The notes: generated by a model from the sequence alone, not told the origin. DNA of 64,000 bases from Stenotrophomonas sp. ISL-67 (GCF_018612915.1 NZ_JAGGRL010000006.1:186001-250000), one strand, 5' to 3'. Counted from the first letter of the stretch, positions 1-8,715 are shown. Numbers and translations are program-made.

Positions 1-108
1 CTCCCGCTCGAAATGAAGGCCACTACCACCTTCGAGCAGGTTCTGCAGACTGAACCCGGCGCGTTCCTGCGGCTCTACGAACAGCACCTGGCAGCGGCGG
101 AACTTCAT
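1..108 (-). CDS. Second putative peptide-maturation dehydrogenase, N-terminal part (cut by window edge)
   Basis: Thirty-six codons are visible before the gene leaves the left edge. The protein starts MKFRRCQVLFVEP, closely matching the MKLRRCTTVMFEP start of the complete dehydrogenase just upstream on the same strand, so this is a tandem paralogue. The ATG lies 25 bp beyond the stop codon of that gene, so the two are probably cotranscribed. By homology it would be an FMN-dependent SagB-like oxidoreductase acting on a ribosomal peptide. The catalytic domain is not in the window, so integrity cannot be judged. The shared start also supports the start chosen for the neighbour. Confidence 0.7.
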   Translation of the reverse strand, partial: MKFRRCQVLFVEPQERAGFSLQNLLEGGSGLHFERE

Positions 109-133
109 GCAAGCGGCCTGCGATCAATTGATG

Positions 134-1309
134 TCAGGCAACTATAGTCGACTGGCCCCAGACGATGCGATTCGGGTCGAACTCAAGCGTATCCAGCGTT
201 TCACTCCGCCAACCCACGCCGACGATGGCAATCGGACTTTGGGTGATTCCGTCAAGGTCGAACACCGCTTCAGTATCCACGTCATTGATGGCCGCGGTTA
301 CGAAGGCGGCCATGCCACGCTCGGTGGCCGCCATGTAAATTGCCTGCGAGATATGCCCGACGTCCAGCAGCAGGGCCCGGTAGGCCTTGGAGTGGTTGCG
401 GTACTTCCAGTATGTACGTGCATAACGAGGTACCAACACCAGGTGCACGGCGGCGTCGGCGAACCAGTCCTGCCCGGAAAGCATGGCGTTGGCCACCTCC
501 TGGAGTGGGCGACCGCACTGGCGTGGCAGTGCCACCAGTGCATGCTCCACGGGATGATAGTGATAAAGACCCGGTTCCAGTCCCTCCACGCGCTGTATCA
601 GCAGATAGGTCTCGGTGGCATGAAGACCGCCGCCTGATGGAACATTCTTCTTTAGAAACTCGGTGTCGGCTTCCACCCGTACGACCGCCTGGGCCTTCAC
701 CGTGCGGTGGAGTAGCTGCGCGAGCAGCTCGCGCGACATACTGCGTTGGACGTCGAAATTGCGACAGGTCGTGCGACGTTCAAGCATCCGGTCGTACTCG
801 GTCGCTTCCACTGCGGGCAATGCTTGATAGCGGCCTGGCTGGGTCTGCACCGCCGGCGGCGGTGCACCCAGCTGCTGTCGCAGGTCCTGCGCGGTGACCA
901 TGTTGCTCTCGCGCATCTGCGCGGCGCTGTCCACCCCGCTCCAGCGGCCGTGGCGGTGTGCCAGGGCGGCCAGCGGCCACCAGTGTCCGTCACGCATGCT
1001 TTCGTCACGGCGGCGGTGCTCTGCGTGTTCGTCGCCGTCCGATATCAGTAGTCCCGCCCCCAGCAAGGCTTGCCAGTCTGCCTGCGTGGCAGCCACTTCG
1101 CTCGCGTCCTTCCAATGACGGGAACTGAGCGAACCGAGCAGCTCACGCTGCGCGACACTCACCGGTACGGACTGGTCCAGGTGTGCGGCAAGGGCCAGCC
1201 AAGTGGTTTGGGTGGTCACCTCTGCACGTCCGGCAAGAATGGCCTGAAGGCCGAGGCTGACCTCCTCCCTCGGTTCGAACATGACGGTGGTGCAACGGCG
1301 CAGTTTCAT
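134..1309 (-). CDS. Putative peptide-maturation dehydrogenase (SagB-like nitroreductase)
   Basis: A 391-aa protein resembling the putative peptide-maturation dehydrogenases of Xanthomonadaceae, relatives of the SagB flavoenzymes that oxidise azolines to azoles in RiPPs. The C-terminal half is a nitroreductase-type domain: RRTTCRNF begins it, PSGGGLHATETYLL corresponds to the SagB PSAG...E.Y flavin-site segment, and GHISQAIYMAATERG is the helix typical of the fold. The N-terminal ~150 residues match nothing I recognise. ATG 1309 is preferred over ATG 1339 because the paralogue at 1-108 starts with the same MK[LF]RRC. It diverges from the precursor-like gene at 1492. Substrate and reaction are inferred from family and neighbours only. 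Confidence 0.75.
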   Translation of the reverse strand: MKLRRCTTVMFEPREEVSLGLQAILAGRAEVTTQTTWLALAAHLDQSVPVSVAQRELLGSLSSRHWKDASEVAATQADWQALLGAGLLISDGDEHAEHRRRDESMRDGHWWPLAALAHRHGRWSGVDSAAQMRESNMVTAQDLRQQLGAPPPAVQTQPGRYQALPAVEATEYDRMLERRTTCRNFDVQRSMSRELLAQLLHRTVKAQAVVRVEADTEFLKKNVPSGGGLHATETYLLIQRVEGLEPGLYHYHPVEHALVALPRQCGRPLQEVANAMLSGQDWFADAAVHLVLVPRYARTYWKYRNHSKAYRALLLDVGHISQAIYMAATERGMAAFVTAAINDVDTEAVFDLDGITQSPIAIVGVGWRSETLDTLEFDPNRIVWGQSTIVA

Positions 1310-1491
1310 CTCGGAATAACCTTGGAAGGGCGGGGACATTCTAGGACGCACGCCAGGCGATGCGATGACCGTGTCCGGTAATCGACCCAACCTGCGTTCT
1401 GCGGGGGACCGCAGATTCACCTGGATGCCCGGGGCTACATTAGCTGTCGCCCCGGCCGATATACCTGATTCAACCTGGAGGACTGAACGCA

Positions 1492-1794
1492 ATGAGCAGT
1501 GACAAGCCGGAAACGAACAAGATCTCCCCTGAAATCGCGGCGCGGCTGGTTGGCAGGCTGATCGAGGACCCCGCTTTCCGGGAGCTGTTCCAGAAGGATG
1601 CGGCCAAGGCACTGGCCGAAATTGGCGTCAATGTGGACGCTCAGCCTGAGTGCTGCGATATCCAGCAGCTGGCCAGCGTGGATGAACTTCGCGCAGTGCA
1701 GGCACAGCTGGAGCAGTACTTGAGCACCTCATTGCAGGCGATGTTCGTGCCCCACTGCTTCGAGGCAGGCAAGGCCGCCGACTCGCTGGAATGA
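1492..1794 (+). CDS. NHLP-like RiPP precursor peptide candidate
   Basis: A 100-aa protein with a clear GGAGG ribosome site about 10 nt before the ATG. Residues 14-45 form an amphipathic helix (ARLVGRLIEDPAFRELF, then AAKALAEIG) resembling nitrile-hydratase-leader/Nif11-type leader peptides, and it ends in a glycine-containing break typical of leader-core junctions. The remainder holds an adjacent cysteine pair (C54, C55), a third cysteine (C89), and many Ser/Thr residues. It matches the 'NHLP-related RiPP peptide' family found beside such dehydrogenases and cyclases in Xanthomonadaceae. It diverges from the dehydrogenase and converges with the cyclase. The mature product and cleavage site are unknown. 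Confidence 0.7.
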   Translation: MSSDKPETNKISPEIAARLVGRLIEDPAFRELFQKDAAKALAEIGVNVDAQPECCDIQQLASVDELRAVQAQLEQYLSTSLQAMFVPHCFEAGKAADSLE

Positions 1795-1800
1795 GTACGC

Positions 1801-1840
1801 CGCCAGCCTGCGTCTGGTTTACTGGGGACGCAGGCTGGCG
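1801..1840. terminator. Bidirectional hairpin between precursor and cyclase genes
   Basis: A perfect 14-bp stem (1801-1814 with 1827-1840) and a 12-nt loop. The loop contains the TAA stop codon of the minus-strand cyclase (1819-1821), so the hairpin overlaps the end of that gene and lies 6 bp after the precursor stop. There is no strong T-tract on either side. Confidence 0.65.
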
Positions 1841-4299
1841 TCGGCAAGCGTGTCGCGCACGCTCAGCGGCTGCATCAGCTGCATCGCCGCCGGTTCGGTA
1901 AACGCCTGTCCCCGATGGTCGAATAGCCATTCGTTCTGATTCTGGAACCCTTCCACATTATCCAGCCGGCGTTGCGCGTCGCGCAGCACCACCCGTGCCT
2001 GGACCGGTTCGGTTCCATCCAGGATCGGCCGCAGCAGGGCCTCGGCTTTGGCGGGCTGGTTCCTGCCGAGCTGCTGCATGGCGAGCACAACCGTATGCCA
2101 CTTATCGATTACCGGACTTTTCTGGGCCGCGATGAGCGGCCCCTGCTCGCGCAGCAGCGCATCGGCGCGCGCGAGGTCGCCCTGGCGCTGTGCGAGATAT
2201 GCAAGCGATAGCATGCGCAGCACCCGGTCCGACAGATTCGGGTTGGCGGTGTCCTTCAACAACGGAAGCAGCTGGTCGGACACCGCAGTTAGTGCAGCGG
2301 GATTCGACCGCTCGCAGGCGGTGTCCACCACCCCCTGCATCAGCAATACATGCGTGCGGAAGTCGACCGATTCGGTCGGAAAGTCTTCGCTGGCCAGGGC
2401 ATCGGCCATGCCGGTGCAGTCGTCCTGGTCGGCGGCGAGCAGCACGCGGACGCGCTGGTACATGATGGCCTCCAGTTCGTCGCGGGCCTTGGGCAGCTGC
2501 GCCATCAGCGCCTGTGCCTCCTTGTAACGGCGCTGGGCTATCAGCACGTCTACCCGTGTGTCGCTGGCGACTCGACCGCTCAGCTGCTCGGACAACTGGA
2601 AGCTGCGCAGCGCTTCGTCGTAACGATTGGTACCCAGTTGGCTCCAACCCAGGTATCCGAGAGTGGAGGCGCGCAGGGGAGCCTGCGGTACCGAAGCGGC
2701 GCGCGCATAGCGCTCGGCCTCTGCGAAACGGTTATCCAGCAACAAGTACTGGGCGGTGTTTGCCTGCCCGGCAAAGGAGTCAGGATACACCTCCGCCAGC
2801 ACCCGCCAGTCTTCCAGCGGCCAGCCATCCGGACGCAACCCGCTGCTCCACGCCTTCAGGTATAGGCGCTCGCGGTGCGGCAACCGATCATTAAGCGCCA
2901 ACGCACGCTGGAGGTGCGGCAGGGCTTCGGCGCGCTGATCCACCCGCACCAGCAGCCTGGCCAGGCCCATGTGGGCCATGGCGAAGTCCGGGTCGGCGTC
3001 CAGCGCCGCCTCGTAGAGCTTGGCGGCTTCGGTAAAGCGACGCTGGCCCATCGCGCTTTCGGCCAATGCAAACGACTTCAATGCCTGCAGATTGTCGGTG
3101 GAGGCCTGCGGCAACGGCACCGACTGCTGGACCGAGGCCACGGTTTCGCCGAGGCCGGCGCGCAGGCGACCGACCACGTCGTCTACGGCGGCCACCACAT
3201 CCCCGGGGGACGGTGCGTCGGCGTGGTAGGTGCGCACCACCGCGCGGGTAACCGGATCCATCAGGTCCACGGCCACTACATACTGGCCCCTGGCGCGACG
3301 AATGCTGGGTGCCAGCACCATCCGTGCGCCCTCGCGCGACGCCACGTCGCCCGCCAGCTCCCGATCCAACGCATGCTCTGCCGGCACCCGCAGCAGTTCG
3401 CGCGATTCCTTCACCTTGCTGGCGGACAGCACGTTGACGTAGCGCGACTGCTCCAGGCCCAGCAGCAGGGCACGCTGCAGGCCGTCGTCGAACAAGGGCT
3501 CGCCACTGGCATTGTCGACGTCGGCCAACACCACCCAGTCACGCTCGGCGAAGGCAATGGCCGGTTCGGGACGCAGCAGCATCCAGCCGCCGATGGCGAG
3601 CACCGCCAGCAGGCTCAGTTCGGCCGCCAGCGCGACCGGCCTGCGCCAGATGGGCAGCTTTCGCTGCGCCTTGGGATGGGCCTTGGGCATGCGCAGCGGC
3701 GCGAAACCCGGTTCGCCGACCTCGAATACCTCCTGCGCAGCGGGAATACCCTTGAACAGCCAGGGGCCGTGCGAGCGCCACTGCAACTGCGCAGCGCGCT
3801 CGCCCAGCTCGCTGCTGGCACGCCGGGTCAGCGACTCGGCCACCGAGGACAGCAGGATCTGCCCGGGCCGCGCCAGACCCATCAGTCGCGCCGCCATCGG
3901 CTTGGCCAGGCCTTCCACTTCCACCGACTTGGACCCGGCCTGGATTGCCTCCGGGCTGTTGTCCCAGATCAGTACTTCGCCCACGTGCAGCCCGGCACGG
4001 GCGCGCAGCGTCACATTGCAACGCCGCCCGAGCTGCTGAAGTTCACGCTGGTAGTCCAAGGCAAACCCCAGGCCGTCGATGGCGCGCTCGAACAGCAGGA
4101 ACAAGCCGTCGGAACGATCGATCAATTGGCCATTCCATTGCTGCTGCAGGGCCAGCACCAACCGGTCATGCTGTTGGAACAACTCGGCCGCCGCGCCATC
4201 CCCGATGCGTTCGACCAGGACCAGCGAATCGCACAGATCGGTGAACAGCAATGCCCGCAGCTGCGGGGCCTGGGTCGACGTTCCGGTGTCGCCGTTCAT
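1819..4299 (-). CDS. Putative peptide-modification-system cyclase: class III cyclase-like domain, membrane helix, TPR repeats
   Basis: An 826-aa protein. Residues ~14-195 resemble a class III nucleotide cyclase (LLFTDLCDS, RSDGLFLLF, GLHVGEV, MAARLMGLARPGQILLS). A single membrane helix spans ~222-242, and a FlgO/TolB-like segment covers ~250-390. TPR-type helices follow to the C-terminus (AAKLYEAALDADPDFAMAHMGLARL is one unit). The metal-binding aspartates (D21, D64) and Arg138 are present. The usual catalytic Asn of N-x-A-A-R is Pro134, and the adenine-specifying Lys is not evident. Family and context match the cyclase linked to NHLP-type peptides in Xanthomonadaceae. It follows the cNMP-GGDEF gene by 12 bp on the same strand. 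Catalytic activity is therefore open. Confidence 0.75.
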   Translation of the reverse strand: MNGDTGTSTQAPQLRALLFTDLCDSLVLVERIGDGAAAELFQQHDRLVLALQQQWNGQLIDRSDGLFLLFERAIDGLGFALDYQRELQQLGRRCNVTLRARAGLHVGEVLIWDNSPEAIQAGSKSVEVEGLAKPMAARLMGLARPGQILLSSVAESLTRRASSELGERAAQLQWRSHGPWLFKGIPAAQEVFEVGEPGFAPLRMPKAHPKAQRKLPIWRRPVALAAELSLLAVLAIGGWMLLRPEPAIAFAERDWVVLADVDNASGEPLFDDGLQRALLLGLEQSRYVNVLSASKVKESRELLRVPAEHALDRELAGDVASREGARMVLAPSIRRARGQYVVAVDLMDPVTRAVVRTYHADAPSPGDVVAAVDDVVGRLRAGLGETVASVQQSVPLPQASTDNLQALKSFALAESAMGQRRFTEAAKLYEAALDADPDFAMAHMGLARLLVRVDQRAEALPHLQRALALNDRLPHRERLYLKAWSSGLRPDGWPLEDWRVLAEVYPDSFAGQANTAQYLLLDNRFAEAERYARAASVPQAPLRASTLGYLGWSQLGTNRYDEALRSFQLSEQLSGRVASDTRVDVLIAQRRYKEAQALMAQLPKARDELEAIMYQRVRVLLAADQDDCTGMADALASEDFPTESVDFRTHVLLMQGVVDTACERSNPAALTAVSDQLLPLLKDTANPNLSDRVLRMLSLAYLAQRQGDLARADALLREQGPLIAAQKSPVIDKWHTVVLAMQQLGRNQPAKAEALLRPILDGTEPVQARVVLRDAQRRLDNVEGFQNQNEWLFDHRGQAFTEPAAMQLMQPLSVRDTLADASLRPQ

Positions 4300-4311
4300 G
4301 CGGGTGTTCCG

Positions 4312-5364
4312 TCAGGGGGTGGCGGTCGCGGCACGCGACCAGTGCAGTCGGTTGCCGCCCAGGCGCTTGGCCTGGTACAGCGCATTATCGGCGTGGGCGT
4401 ACCAGTCACTCCAGTCGGTGTCCGGCTGCAGCAGGCATACGCCGATGCTGACCGGGCAGACATGTGGCTGGCCGCCAGGCCGACCCATCAGGCCCTGTAC
4501 CGCGCTGAGGATGAACTCCGCCGCGTGCTGAAGGGTGTCGGGCTCTGCCTCGCGCAGCAGCAGGCAGAATTCGTCGCCGCCCAGCCGGCAGGCGCGGTCG
4601 TTTTCGGTGGCCACCGAACGCAGGATGTTGGCTACGCTCTGCAGGACGCGGTCGCCGGCCTGGTGGCCGTGCTCGTCGTTGACCTGCTTGAAGTGGTCGC
4701 AGTCGATCAGCAGCAGGCCCTGCGGCGCGCCGTCGCCGTGGTTGCGGCATTCCTGCAGGTACAGCGCCAGGCCGCGGCGGTTGTGCAGGCCGGTCAACTC
4801 ATCGGTGCGCACCAGCTCGCGGGTGTGGGTGAGCTGGTGGGTGGTGACGTACAGGTTGTCCAGCGCGGTTTCGAGGTCGTGGTTGCGCCGGCGCAGCTGG
4901 CGGATCAGGACCTGTTCGTTGCTCACCACGCGCATGATCGTGCGGCGCAGGAAGTAGGCCACCAGGCCCGGGTCGCGGTCGACCAGGCGCTGGAAATCGG
5001 TGTGGTCCAGCTCCAGCACCAGCGTTTCGGTGGTGGCGCGGGCATCGGCGCTGCGCGGGTGGTCGCCGATCAGCAGGCCCAGTTCGCCGAAGAATTCATG
5101 CTGGCCCAGCGTCTTGACCACCAGGTCCTCGCCGAAATCCAGCTCGATGGCACCGGTGACGATGACATACATGGTGTTGCCGGACTGGTTGCGCAGGAAC
5201 AGGTGCTCGCCTGCGCGCAGCGGGCGGTGCTGGCCGAATTCAGCGAACAGGGCGAATTCGCCGGCGCTCAGGACGGCGTGCACGATCTCAGCCATCGCGG
5301 TCTGGGCGATGCCTGACTCGGATTCGCACACACGTGTGGCCAACTTGCCGGTCATCCCGTACAC
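4312..5364 (-). CDS. cNMP-binding domain / GGDEF diguanylate cyclase
   Basis: A 350-aa protein (GTG at 5364, or 347 aa from ATG 5355). Residues ~30-150 form a CRP-like cyclic-nucleotide-binding domain with an intact phosphate-binding cassette (FFGELGLLIG...PRSADA). A short coiled linker leads to a C-terminal GGDEF domain with RLGGDEFCLLL. The inhibitory I-site reads TEND rather than RxxD, so product inhibition is probably absent. Expected role: make c-di-GMP in response to cAMP or cGMP in the cytoplasm. It shares a strand with the cyclase-like gene 12 bp downstream. From memory, this pairing resembles the Xanthomonas campestris cGMP system XC_0249/XC_0250; that correspondence was not verified. 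Confidence 0.9.
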   Translation of the reverse strand: MYGMTGKLATRVCESESGIAQTAMAEIVHAVLSAGEFALFAEFGQHRPLRAGEHLFLRNQSGNTMYVIVTGAIELDFGEDLVVKTLGQHEFFGELGLLIGDHPRSADARATTETLVLELDHTDFQRLVDRDPGLVAYFLRRTIMRVVSNEQVLIRQLRRRNHDLETALDNLYVTTHQLTHTRELVRTDELTGLHNRRGLALYLQECRNHGDGAPQGLLLIDCDHFKQVNDEHGHQAGDRVLQSVANILRSVATENDRACRLGGDEFCLLLREAEPDTLQHAAEFILSAVQGLMGRPGGQPHVCPVSIGVCLLQPDTDWSDWYAHADNALYQAKRLGGNRLHWSRAATATP

Positions 5365-5566
5365 CCGCTTCCTAGCGTCCCCGGTGAGCGGATGAGGATA
5401 TCACCCCGTTAAAGAGTGCGCCTCATCACAGTTTTACTTCGGCGCCCGCAATCCAGCCGGCGCCTCGGCCCGTTCTCCCACAACGCGGTTATCGGCCGAT
5501 TCCGGCCACTCTTTAGTCCGAGGGGCTTGGGCGGACCGTAGCACTTGGCGGTGGCATATAACAGAA
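5365..5566. other. Intergenic stretch upstream of the cNMP-GGDEF gene
   Basis: No credible gene is seen here. It must contain the promoter of the minus-strand GGDEF/cyclase operon, but I see no convincing -35/-10 pair. The rest of the 320-bp gap up to aceA holds a terminator and a SMAG repeat, listed separately. Confidence 0.5.
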
Positions 5567-5590
5567 GGGCCGCCCCTACAGGGGCGGTCT
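5567..5590 (-). terminator. Rho-independent terminator after aceA
   Basis: A 10-bp GC-rich stem (5567-5576 with 5581-5590, two G-T pairs) around a TACA loop. On the minus strand it is followed by TTCTGTTAT, which fits termination of transcription coming from aceA. Confidence 0.65.
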
Positions 5591-5611
5591 GGTTCGGTGG
5601 GTTCACGGGGA

Positions 5612-5633
5612 GCCGGCCAACGGCCGGCGCTAC
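5612..5633 (-). repeat. SMAG/REP palindrome
   Basis: A 22-bp element beginning GTAG on the minus strand, followed by a CGCCGGCC-GTT-GGCCGGC hairpin. This is the GTAG-headed REP family typical of Stenotrophomonas. It lies downstream of aceA. Confidence 0.8.
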
Positions 5634-5684
5634 CCCGGGTGGTGGCGCCACCCGGCTGCGGCGGTTGCCGCCGGTTCCGGGCGG

Positions 5685-6968
5685 CTATGCCGCCCGGAAC
5701 TGCTCTTCTTCGGTGGAACCGGTCAGGGCGGTGGTGGAAGACTGGCCCTGCTGGATGGCCTGGGTGACCGCGTCGAAGTAGCCGGTGCCCACCTCGCGCT
5801 GGTGCTTGACCGCGGTGAAGCCGCGGTCGGCGGCTGCAAATTCAGCCTCCTGCAGTTCTACGAAGGCGCTCATCTGGCGGCGGGCGTAGCCGTGGGCCAG
5901 GTTGAACATGGAGTAGTTCAGGGCGTGGAAGCCGGCCAGGGTGATGAACTGGAACTTGTAGCCGTAGCTGGCGATTTCCTGCTGGAACCTGGCAATGGTG
6001 GCGTCGTCCAGGTTCTTCTTCCAGTTGAAGCTGGGCGAGCAGTTGTAGGCCAGCAGCTTGCCGGGGTACTTCGCATGGATCGCTTCGGCGAACTGGCGGG
6101 CGAACGCCAGGTCCGGCTTGCCGGTCTCGCACCACACCAGGTCGGCATAGGGGGCGTAGGCCAGGCCACGGCTGATCGCCTGGTCCAACCCATTGCGGGT
6201 GCGGTAGAAGCCTTCCGGGGTGCGCTCGCCGCTGGCGAAGGGCTGGTCGTTGGGGTCGATGTCGCTGGTCAGCAGGTCGGCGGCTTCGGCGTCGGTACGC
6301 GCCACCAGCAGGGTGGGCACGCCCAGCACGTCGGCGGCCAGGCGCGCGGCGTTCAACTTTTCGATGGCCTCGCGGGTAGGCACCAGCACCTTGCCACCCA
6401 TGTGCCCGCACTTCTTCACCGAGGCCAGCTGGTCTTCGAAGTGCACGCCGGCCGCACCGGCTTCGATCATCGCCTTCATCAGCTCGAAGGCGTTGAGCAC
6501 GCCGCCGAAGCCGGCTTCGGCGTCGGCCACGATCGGCTGCAGGAAGTCGATCTCGTCCTTGCCTTCGGCGTGGTGCAGCTGGTCGGCGCGCAGCAGGGTG
6601 TTGTTGATGCGCTTGACCACCGCCGGCACCGAATCGGCCGGGTACAGCGACTGGTCCGGGTACATCTGGCCGGCCAGGTTGGCGTCGGCGGCGACCTGCC
6701 AGCCGGACAGGTAGATGGCGTTGAGGCCGGCCTTGACCTGCTGCATGGCCTGGTTGCCGGTCAGTGCGCCCAGCGCGTTGACGAAGTCCTTTTCATGCAG
6801 GTACCTCCACAGCTTCTCCGCGCCCAGCCGGGCCAGCGAATGCTCCACGTGCACGGTGCCGCGCAGGCGCACCACGTCGGCGGCGCTGTAGTTGCGCTGG
6901 ATCCCGGCCCAGCGTGGGTCGGTGTCCCATTCGTGCTGGATCTGTTCGGCGGTTGGCAGCTTGGTCAT
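5685..6968 (-). CDS. aceA: Isocitrate lyase
   Basis: A 427-aa protein of the usual bacterial length. It cleaves isocitrate to glyoxylate and succinate, the first step of the glyoxylate shunt that permits growth on acetate or fatty acids. The active-site signature KKCGHMGGK with the catalytic cysteine is intact, and the metal-site region [11 protein letters not shown] and the C-terminal QEAEFAA segment are present. A GGAGA ribosome site lies about 6 nt before the ATG. It is downstream of aceB on the same strand, separated by ~100 bp containing a SMAG inverted pair, and ends before a hairpin terminator. No frameshift or missing residue seen. Confidence 0.97.
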   Translation of the reverse strand: MTKLPTAEQIQHEWDTDPRWAGIQRNYSAADVVRLRGTVHVEHSLARLGAEKLWRYLHEKDFVNALGALTGNQAMQQVKAGLNAIYLSGWQVAADANLAGQMYPDQSLYPADSVPAVVKRINNTLLRADQLHHAEGKDEIDFLQPIVADAEAGFGGVLNAFELMKAMIEAGAAGVHFEDQLASVKKCGHMGGKVLVPTREAIEKLNAARLAADVLGVPTLLVARTDAEAADLLTSDIDPNDQPFASGERTPEGFYRTRNGLDQAISRGLAYAPYADLVWCETGKPDLAFARQFAEAIHAKYPGKLLAYNCSPSFNWKKNLDDATIARFQQEIASYGYKFQFITLAGFHALNYSMFNLAHGYARRQMSAFVELQEAEFAAADRGFTAVKHQREVGTGYFDAVTQAIQQGQSSTTALTGSTEEEQFRAA

Positions 6969-6993
6969 GGCGGTTCTCCAGGGTGGGTCGGCA

Positions 6994-7058
6994 GCGGGCA
7001 GAGCCCCGCTCTACGGCGGTGGTGGGCGTTCGGAGGTAGAGCCGGGCTCTGCCCGGCT
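6994..7058. repeat. Inverted pair of SMAG variants between aceB and aceA
   Basis: Two palindromes in opposite orientation (about 6994-7014 and 7036-7058), of the GAGCCGGGCTCTGCCCGGC subtype with GTAG at the outer ends of the second copy. They could fold together in the aceB-aceA message and modulate expression of aceA. Confidence 0.7.
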
Positions 7059-7065
7059 GCTGGGG

Positions 7066-8715
7066 TCAGGCCAGGCGGTCGTACGCCGGCAACGTCAGGA
7101 AATCGGTGAGGTCGTCGCGGCGGCTCAGCTCGCCCAGCAAGGCAATGGCCTCCTCGATACGCGCCCCACCCGGCAGCGCGCTGCGCTCGCCCAACCGTGC
7201 CGGCAGCGCAGCCAGGGTGGCGTCCAGCAGCGGCAGGTCGATGGCGGTGCCGTCATCCAGGTGCTGCCCTGGCACGTGCAGCCACTGCCACAGCTGGCTG
7301 CGGCTGATCTCGGCGGTGGCCGCGTCTTCCATCAGGTGGTGGATCGGCACGCAGCCGTTGCCGTCCAGCCAGGCGGCCAGGTAGCGCACGCACACTTCCA
7401 CGTTGCCCTCGAAACCGGCGCGGGTGATGGTGCCGGTGGGCGCCGCGATCAGCTCGTCGCGGCCCACCCGCACATCGCGGCGCAGCACCGCGTGCTGGTT
7501 CGGGCCCGGCATGTGCGCGTCGAAGATCGCCTGCGCCACCGGAATCAGCGCCGGGTGCGCCACCCAGGTGCCATCGTGGCCGGCGGTGACTTCACGCAGC
7601 TTGTCGGCGCGCACCCGTGCCATGGCCTGTTCGTTGGCGGCGGCGTCGTGGTTGATCGGTATCTGCGCGGCCATGCCGCCCATCGCATGCGCGCCGCGGC
7701 GGTGGCAGGTCTGGATCAGCCGTTCCGAATAGGCCTTCAGGAACGGCTGGGTCATGGTCACCTGGCCGCGTTCGGGTAGCACCTTGTCGGCGTGCGCGCG
7801 GAAGGTCTTGATGTACGAAAAAATATAATCCCAGCGTCCGCAGTTCAGGCCGACGATGCGATCTCGCAGCGCGTGCAGGATTTCGTCCATTTCGAACACC
7901 GCCGGCAACGTTTCGATCAGCACGGTGACCTTGATCTGGCCGTGCGGCAGACCAAGCATGCCTTCGATATGCGACAGCGCGGTCTCCCACAGCGCGGCCT
8001 CTTCCATCGACTGCAGCTTGGGCAGGTAGAAGTACGGGCCGCGCTGGCGGCACATCAGGGTGCGGGCGTTGTGGAAGGCGAACACCGCTGCGTCGAACAG
8101 GCCACCGGCCAGCGGCTGGCCATCGATGCGCACGTGCTTCTCATCCAGGTGCCAGCCGCGCGGGCGCACGATCAGCACCGCCTGCTCATCCAGCGGGCGC
8201 AGCGCGTACTGTTTGCCCGGTCTGCCGTCCACGCCGGGCGCGGTATGGGTCAGGTCGCCACGCACCGCGCCGATCAGCGCCTGCTGGCCGGCCAACAGGT
8301 TGCGCCAGGCCGGGGCGGTGGAATCCTCGAAGTCGGCCATGAACACCTTGGCGCCGGAGTTCAGCGCGTTGATGACCATCTTCGGGTCGGTAGGGCCGGT
8401 GATCTCGACACGGCGGTCCTGCAGGGCGTCCGGAATCGCTGCCACGCGCCAGTCCTCGCTGCGGATCGCAGCGGTGTCGGTACGGAAGTCCGGCAGGCCG
8501 CCGCCGTCGAAGAACGCCTGGCGCTCGCGGCGCGCCTGCAGGCGGCGCTGGCGTTCGGGTTCCACCGCGCGGTGCAGCGACACCAGCAGCGCCAGTACCC
8601 CCGCCGGCAGCAGGGCCGACTGGCCGGCGAGCTGGGTGGTCAGGGCAATCCCCGGGGTGGCCGGGGCATCGGCCGGGGTGGGCTGGGCGGTGGCGAAGGC
8701 GGCGACAGCGGACAT
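7066..8715 (-). CDS. aceB: Malate synthase A
   Basis: A 549-aa protein of MSA family length. It condenses glyoxylate with acetyl-CoA to malate, the second glyoxylate-shunt step. Recognisable are the N-terminal DFEDSTAPAW, the RPRGWHL segment, LIETLPAVFEMDEIL and LNCGRWDYIFSYIK, all typical of malate synthase A including the acidic metal ligands. ATG 8715 is preferred over an upstream ATG at 8772 because AGGAG lies 6-8 nt before it. It shares a 106-bp divergent control region with a LysR gene that has a LysR-type box, suggesting that this regulator controls the shunt. Confidence 0.97.
   Translation of the reverse strand: MSAVAAFATAQPTPADAPATPGIALTTQLAGQSALLPAGVLALLVSLHRAVEPERQRRLQARRERQAFFDGGGLPDFRTDTAAIRSEDWRVAAIPDALQDRRVEITGPTDPKMVINALNSGAKVFMADFEDSTAPAWRNLLAGQQALIGAVRGDLTHTAPGVDGRPGKQYALRPLDEQAVLIVRPRGWHLDEKHVRIDGQPLAGGLFDAAVFAFHNARTLMCRQRGPYFYLPKLQSMEEAALWETALSHIEGMLGLPHGQIKVTVLIETLPAVFEMDEILHALRDRIVGLNCGRWDYIFSYIKTFRAHADKVLPERGQVTMTQPFLKAYSERLIQTCHRRGAHAMGGMAAQIPINHDAAANEQAMARVRADKLREVTAGHDGTWVAHPALIPVAQAIFDAHMPGPNQHAVLRRDVRVGRDELIAAPTGTITRAGFEGNVEVCVRYLAAWLDGNGCVPIHHLMEDAATAEISRSQLWQWLHVPGQHLDDGTAIDLPLLDATLAALPARLGERSALPGGARIEEAIALLGELSRRDDLTDFLTLPAYDRLA

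Noticed and set aside
2875..5316. Very long plus-strand open frame (813 codons) opposite the cyclase and GGDEF genes
   Set aside because: It is the mirror of two clear minus-strand genes; the translation is rich in His, Gln and Arg with no family features. GC-rich third positions create such shadows.
5409..5651. 80-codon minus-strand frame
   Set aside because: It spans a terminator and a SMAG repeat and has low-complexity Pro/Arg/Gly composition; not a gene.
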